The notes under the pieces: model-generated | Database searches by the model: none | Told to the model about the DNA's origin: nothing | The model's input: only the letters and a program-made list of their open reading frames with translations | DNA from: Mycolicibacterium neoaurum | Lineage (GTDB): Bacteria; Actinomycetota; Actinomycetes; Mycobacteriales; Mycobacteriaceae | Assembly (NCBI RefSeq): GCF_036946495.1 | Contig: NZ_JAQIIX010000002.1 | Coordinates: 2,046,001 to 2,110,000 of the forward strand | DNA: 64,000 nt | Reading direction: 5' to 3' | Translations under genes and position numbers: made by a program | In this document: positions 60,646 to 64,000 of the stretch, piece by piece | How the letters are laid out: each line of letters opens with the position of its first letter | Numbering within the stretch: the stretch's first letter is position 1

Positions 60646-61893
60646 GTGCGTATTGCTCTTCTCTCCTACCGCAGCAAGACCCATTGCGGTGGTCAGGGCG
60701 TCTACGTCAGGTACCTGTCCCAGGGTCTCGCCGAACTCGGCCACCAGGTCGAGGTGTTCTCCGGCCAGCCCTATCCGGAGGGCCTCGATCAGCGCGTCCG
60801 GCTCACCAAGGTGCCCAGCCTGGACCTCTACCGCGAGCCCGACCCGTTCCGGGTTCCGCACCCGCGCGAGATCCGCGACCACATCGACCTGCTCGAACTG
60901 CTGACCATGTGGACGGCCGGGTTCCCCGAGCCCAAGACGTTCTGCATGCGGGTCAAACGGATCATGGCCGAGCGCGGCGACGAGTTCGACGTCGTGCACG
61001 ACAACCAGAGTCTGGGATCGGCGCTGCTGGGCATCGCGGGCATGGGTCTGCCCGTCGTGGCCACGGTGCATCATCCGATCACCAGGGACCGGGTCCTCGA
61101 GGTGGCAGCCGCCCCATGGTGGCGTAAGCCGCTGGTGCGGCGGTGGTACGCCTTTGCCGAGACACAGAAGAAGGTCGCGCGCGCCATCCCCGAACTGCTG
61201 ACGGTCTCCTCGACGTCGGCGGCCGATATCGCCGAGGATTTCGGGGTGAGCGCCGATCAGCTACACGTGGTGCCGCTCGGGGTGGACACCGAGCTGTTCA
61301 AGCCGGCCGAGTCCCGGGAGCCCGGCCGCATCATCGCGATCGCCAGCGCCGACGTGCCGCTCAAGGGCGTCGGGAATCTGCTGCATGCGGTGGCTCGGTT
61401 GCGCGCCCATCACAACCTCGATGTGCAGCTGGTGTCCAAGCTCGAGCCCAACGGTCCGACCGAGAAGCTCATCGCCGAACTGGGCATCTCCGATATCGTG
61501 CACATCTCCAGCGGATTGTCCGACGAGGATCTTGCTGGTTTGTTGGCTTCGGCCGAGATCGCCTGTATCCCTTCGTTGTACGAAGGTTTCTCGCTACCGG
61601 CGGTCGAGGCGATGGCCAGCGGTACCCCGATCGTCGCCAGCCGGGCTGGCGCGCTGCCCGAGGTACTGGGCGCCGAGGGGGAGTGTGCACGGTTGGTCCC
61701 GCCCGCCGATGTCGACCAATTGACCACCGTGCTCGGTGAACTGCTCGATTCACCCGCCGAGCGACACCGCCTCGGTGCCGCAGGCCGTCGCCGCGCTGTC
61801 GAGGTATTCAGTTGGGAATCCGTTGCGGCACAGACCGTCGCGGTCTACCAGCGAGCCGCCGAGAGAATTCAGAAAGGACGCACTGCGTGCTGA
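60646..61893 (+). CDS. GT4-family glycosyltransferase
   Basis: 415-aa GT-B enzyme, cytosolic face. N-terminal acceptor domain IALLSYRSKTHCGGQGVYVRYLSQGLAELGH; donor domain with VPLGVDTELF, an IASADVPLKGV phosphate loop and the EGFSLPAVEAMASGTPIVAS E-x7-E motif (quoted in part). The SYRSKTHCGGQGVY start defines a widespread actinobacterial subgroup linked to methyltransferase and prenyltransferase-like genes. GTG start; the 3' end overlaps the methyltransferase by 7 bp. Sugar and acceptor unknown. Confidence 0.9.
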   Translation: MRIALLSYRSKTHCGGQGVYVRYLSQGLAELGHQVEVFSGQPYPEGLDQRVRLTKVPSLDLYREPDPFRVPHPREIRDHIDLLELLTMWTAGFPEPKTFCMRVKRIMAERGDEFDVVHDNQSLGSALLGIAGMGLPVVATVHHPITRDRVLEVAAAPWWRKPLVRRWYAFAETQKKVARAIPELLTVSSTSAADIAEDFGVSADQLHVVPLGVDTELFKPAESREPGRIIAIASADVPLKGVGNLLHAVARLRAHHNLDVQLVSKLEPNGPTEKLIAELGISDIVHISSGLSDEDLAGLLASAEIACIPSLYEGFSLPAVEAMASGTPIVASRAGALPEVLGAEGECARLVPPADVDQLTTVLGELLDSPAERHRLGAAGRRRAVEVFSWESVAAQTVAVYQRAAERIQKGRTAC

Positions 61894-62603
61894 CCGTCGA
61901 CTTCGACAGATTAGGTATCGGCCCGGGGACATCGGTCATCGATGTCGGTTGCGGGGCCGGACGGCATTCCTTCGAGGCCTACCGGCGGGGCGCGGACGTC
62001 ATCGCCTTCGACCAGAGCGTCGAGGATCTCAACGATGTCGACGCGATCCTGACCGCGATGAGGGAGCAGGGTGAGGCTCCGTCCTCGGCACGCGCCGAGG
62101 CCGTCAAGGGCGATGCCCTCGACCTGCCCTACGCCGACGGAACCTTCGACTGTGTGATCGCCTCGGAGATCCTGGAGCATGTCCCCGCCGATGACGCCGC
62201 CATCGCCGAGCTGGTCCGAGTCCTCAAACCCGGTGGTGCGCTGGCGGTGACGGTGCCGCGCTGGCTGCCGGAAAAGGTCTGCTGGATGCTGTCGGATGAG
62301 TACCACGCCAACGAGGGCGGCCATATCCGCATCTACAAGGCCGACGAGCTGCGCGACAAGATCACCGGCCGCGGAATGCACTTCACCCACAGTGAGCACG
62401 CGCATTCGCTGCACTCGCCGTTCTGGTGGCTCAAATGCGCTGTCGGCGTGGACAAACCGGATCACCCGGTGGTCACCGCCTACCACAAGCTGCTGGTCTG
62501 GGACATGATGAGCAGGCCGTGGGTCACCAAGCAGGCCGAGGCCGCGTTGAATCCGCTGATCGGCAAGAGTGTCGCCCTCTACTTCCGCAAGCCCGCGGTC
62601 TGA
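61887..62603 (+). CDS. Class I SAM-dependent methyltransferase
   Basis: 238 aa, UbiE/Methyltransf_11 type: motif I VIDVGCGAGRHSFEAYRRG, acidic D in VIAFDQS, motif II YADGTFDCVIASEILEHVP and motif III LKPGGALAVTVPRW. GTG behind AGAAAGGA inside the end of the glycosyltransferase gene, so coupled. The C-terminal half carries many His/Trp residues. Probably methylates the glycosylated lipid or terpenoid made by the cluster (inference). Confidence 0.9.
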   Translation: MLTVDFDRLGIGPGTSVIDVGCGAGRHSFEAYRRGADVIAFDQSVEDLNDVDAILTAMREQGEAPSSARAEAVKGDALDLPYADGTFDCVIASEILEHVPADDAAIAELVRVLKPGGALAVTVPRWLPEKVCWMLSDEYHANEGGHIRIYKADELRDKITGRGMHFTHSEHAHSLHSPFWWLKCAVGVDKPDHPVVTAYHKLLVWDMMSRPWVTKQAEAALNPLIGKSVALYFRKPAV

Positions 62604-62604
62604 G

Positions 62605-64000
<1,396 letters not shown>

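Overview
The window is high-GC actinobacterial chromosome, most likely from a rapidly growing Mycolicibacterium/Mycobacterium. The evidence is the mycobacterial-type methylenetetrahydrofolate reductase, a GjpA-family porin, a PE-PPE-domain serine hydrolase, maltokinase, an MmcO-like multicopper oxidase and a FadD9-type carboxylic acid reductase. Many genes also appear leaderless: a TANNNT -10 hexamer ends 6-8 nt before the ATG or GTG. I see no rRNA, tRNA, insertion sequence, phage gene or CRISPR array, so this reads as chromosome backbone with a few accessory-looking islands.

Layout, 0-20 kb: a 3'-truncated 4,5-DOPA dioxygenase-like gene; a ferredoxin reductase with a good iron box in its promoter; an alpha/beta hydrolase; the MTHFR; HrpA helicase; then an AT-richer stretch (about 8.3-12.1 kb) with a secreted beta-rich protein, a GjpA-like porin and a MarR regulator. 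An FAH-family hydrolase and an FAD oxidoreductase follow, then a NarL-type two-component pair convergent with a multicopper oxidase, and two translationally coupled acyl-CoA dehydrogenases, one with an in-frame 33-bp tandem repeat at its N-terminus.

20-42 kb: a SRPBCC protein; a 2-keto acid decarboxylase coupled to a KstD-like flavoprotein; a divergent four-gene SsuABC/ThiXYZ-type ABC importer; a CsbD-like stress protein; a beta-lactamase-fold esterase with a nitrobindin; a hotdog thioesterase. Next is an omega-amino-acid catabolic unit (aminotransferase plus CoA-acylating semialdehyde dehydrogenase) with a divergent PucR regulator and two matching candidate operators. Then come a dienelactone hydrolase, a degenerate GGDEF membrane protein, an SDR, a GtrA protein, a Rieske lipoprotein, a Thr-rich membrane protein, a TerC-family exporter behind a yybP-ykoY (manganese) riboswitch, the PE-PPE hydrolase and a DMT transporter preceded by a leaderless mini-ORF.

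42-64 kb: carboxylic acid reductase; a PPOX/F420 oxidoreductase whose coding end carries a strong hairpin; a second ABC importer operon; an orotate-PRTase-like gene; a HugZ-like protein; maltokinase; a MarR-DrrAB-type exporter unit; nicotinamidase. A tightly packed four-gene membrane cluster follows (large polytopic protein, tiny membrane protein, cupredoxin-like lipoprotein, FedB-like membrane protein), divergent from a C39-like cysteine peptidase across a perfect palindrome. The window ends in a glycosyltransferase-methyltransferase-terpenoid-toroid-methyltransferase cluster, which opens with a leaderless 13-codon ORF sitting on a 16-bp palindrome. The last two clusters are the best candidates here for undescribed biology.
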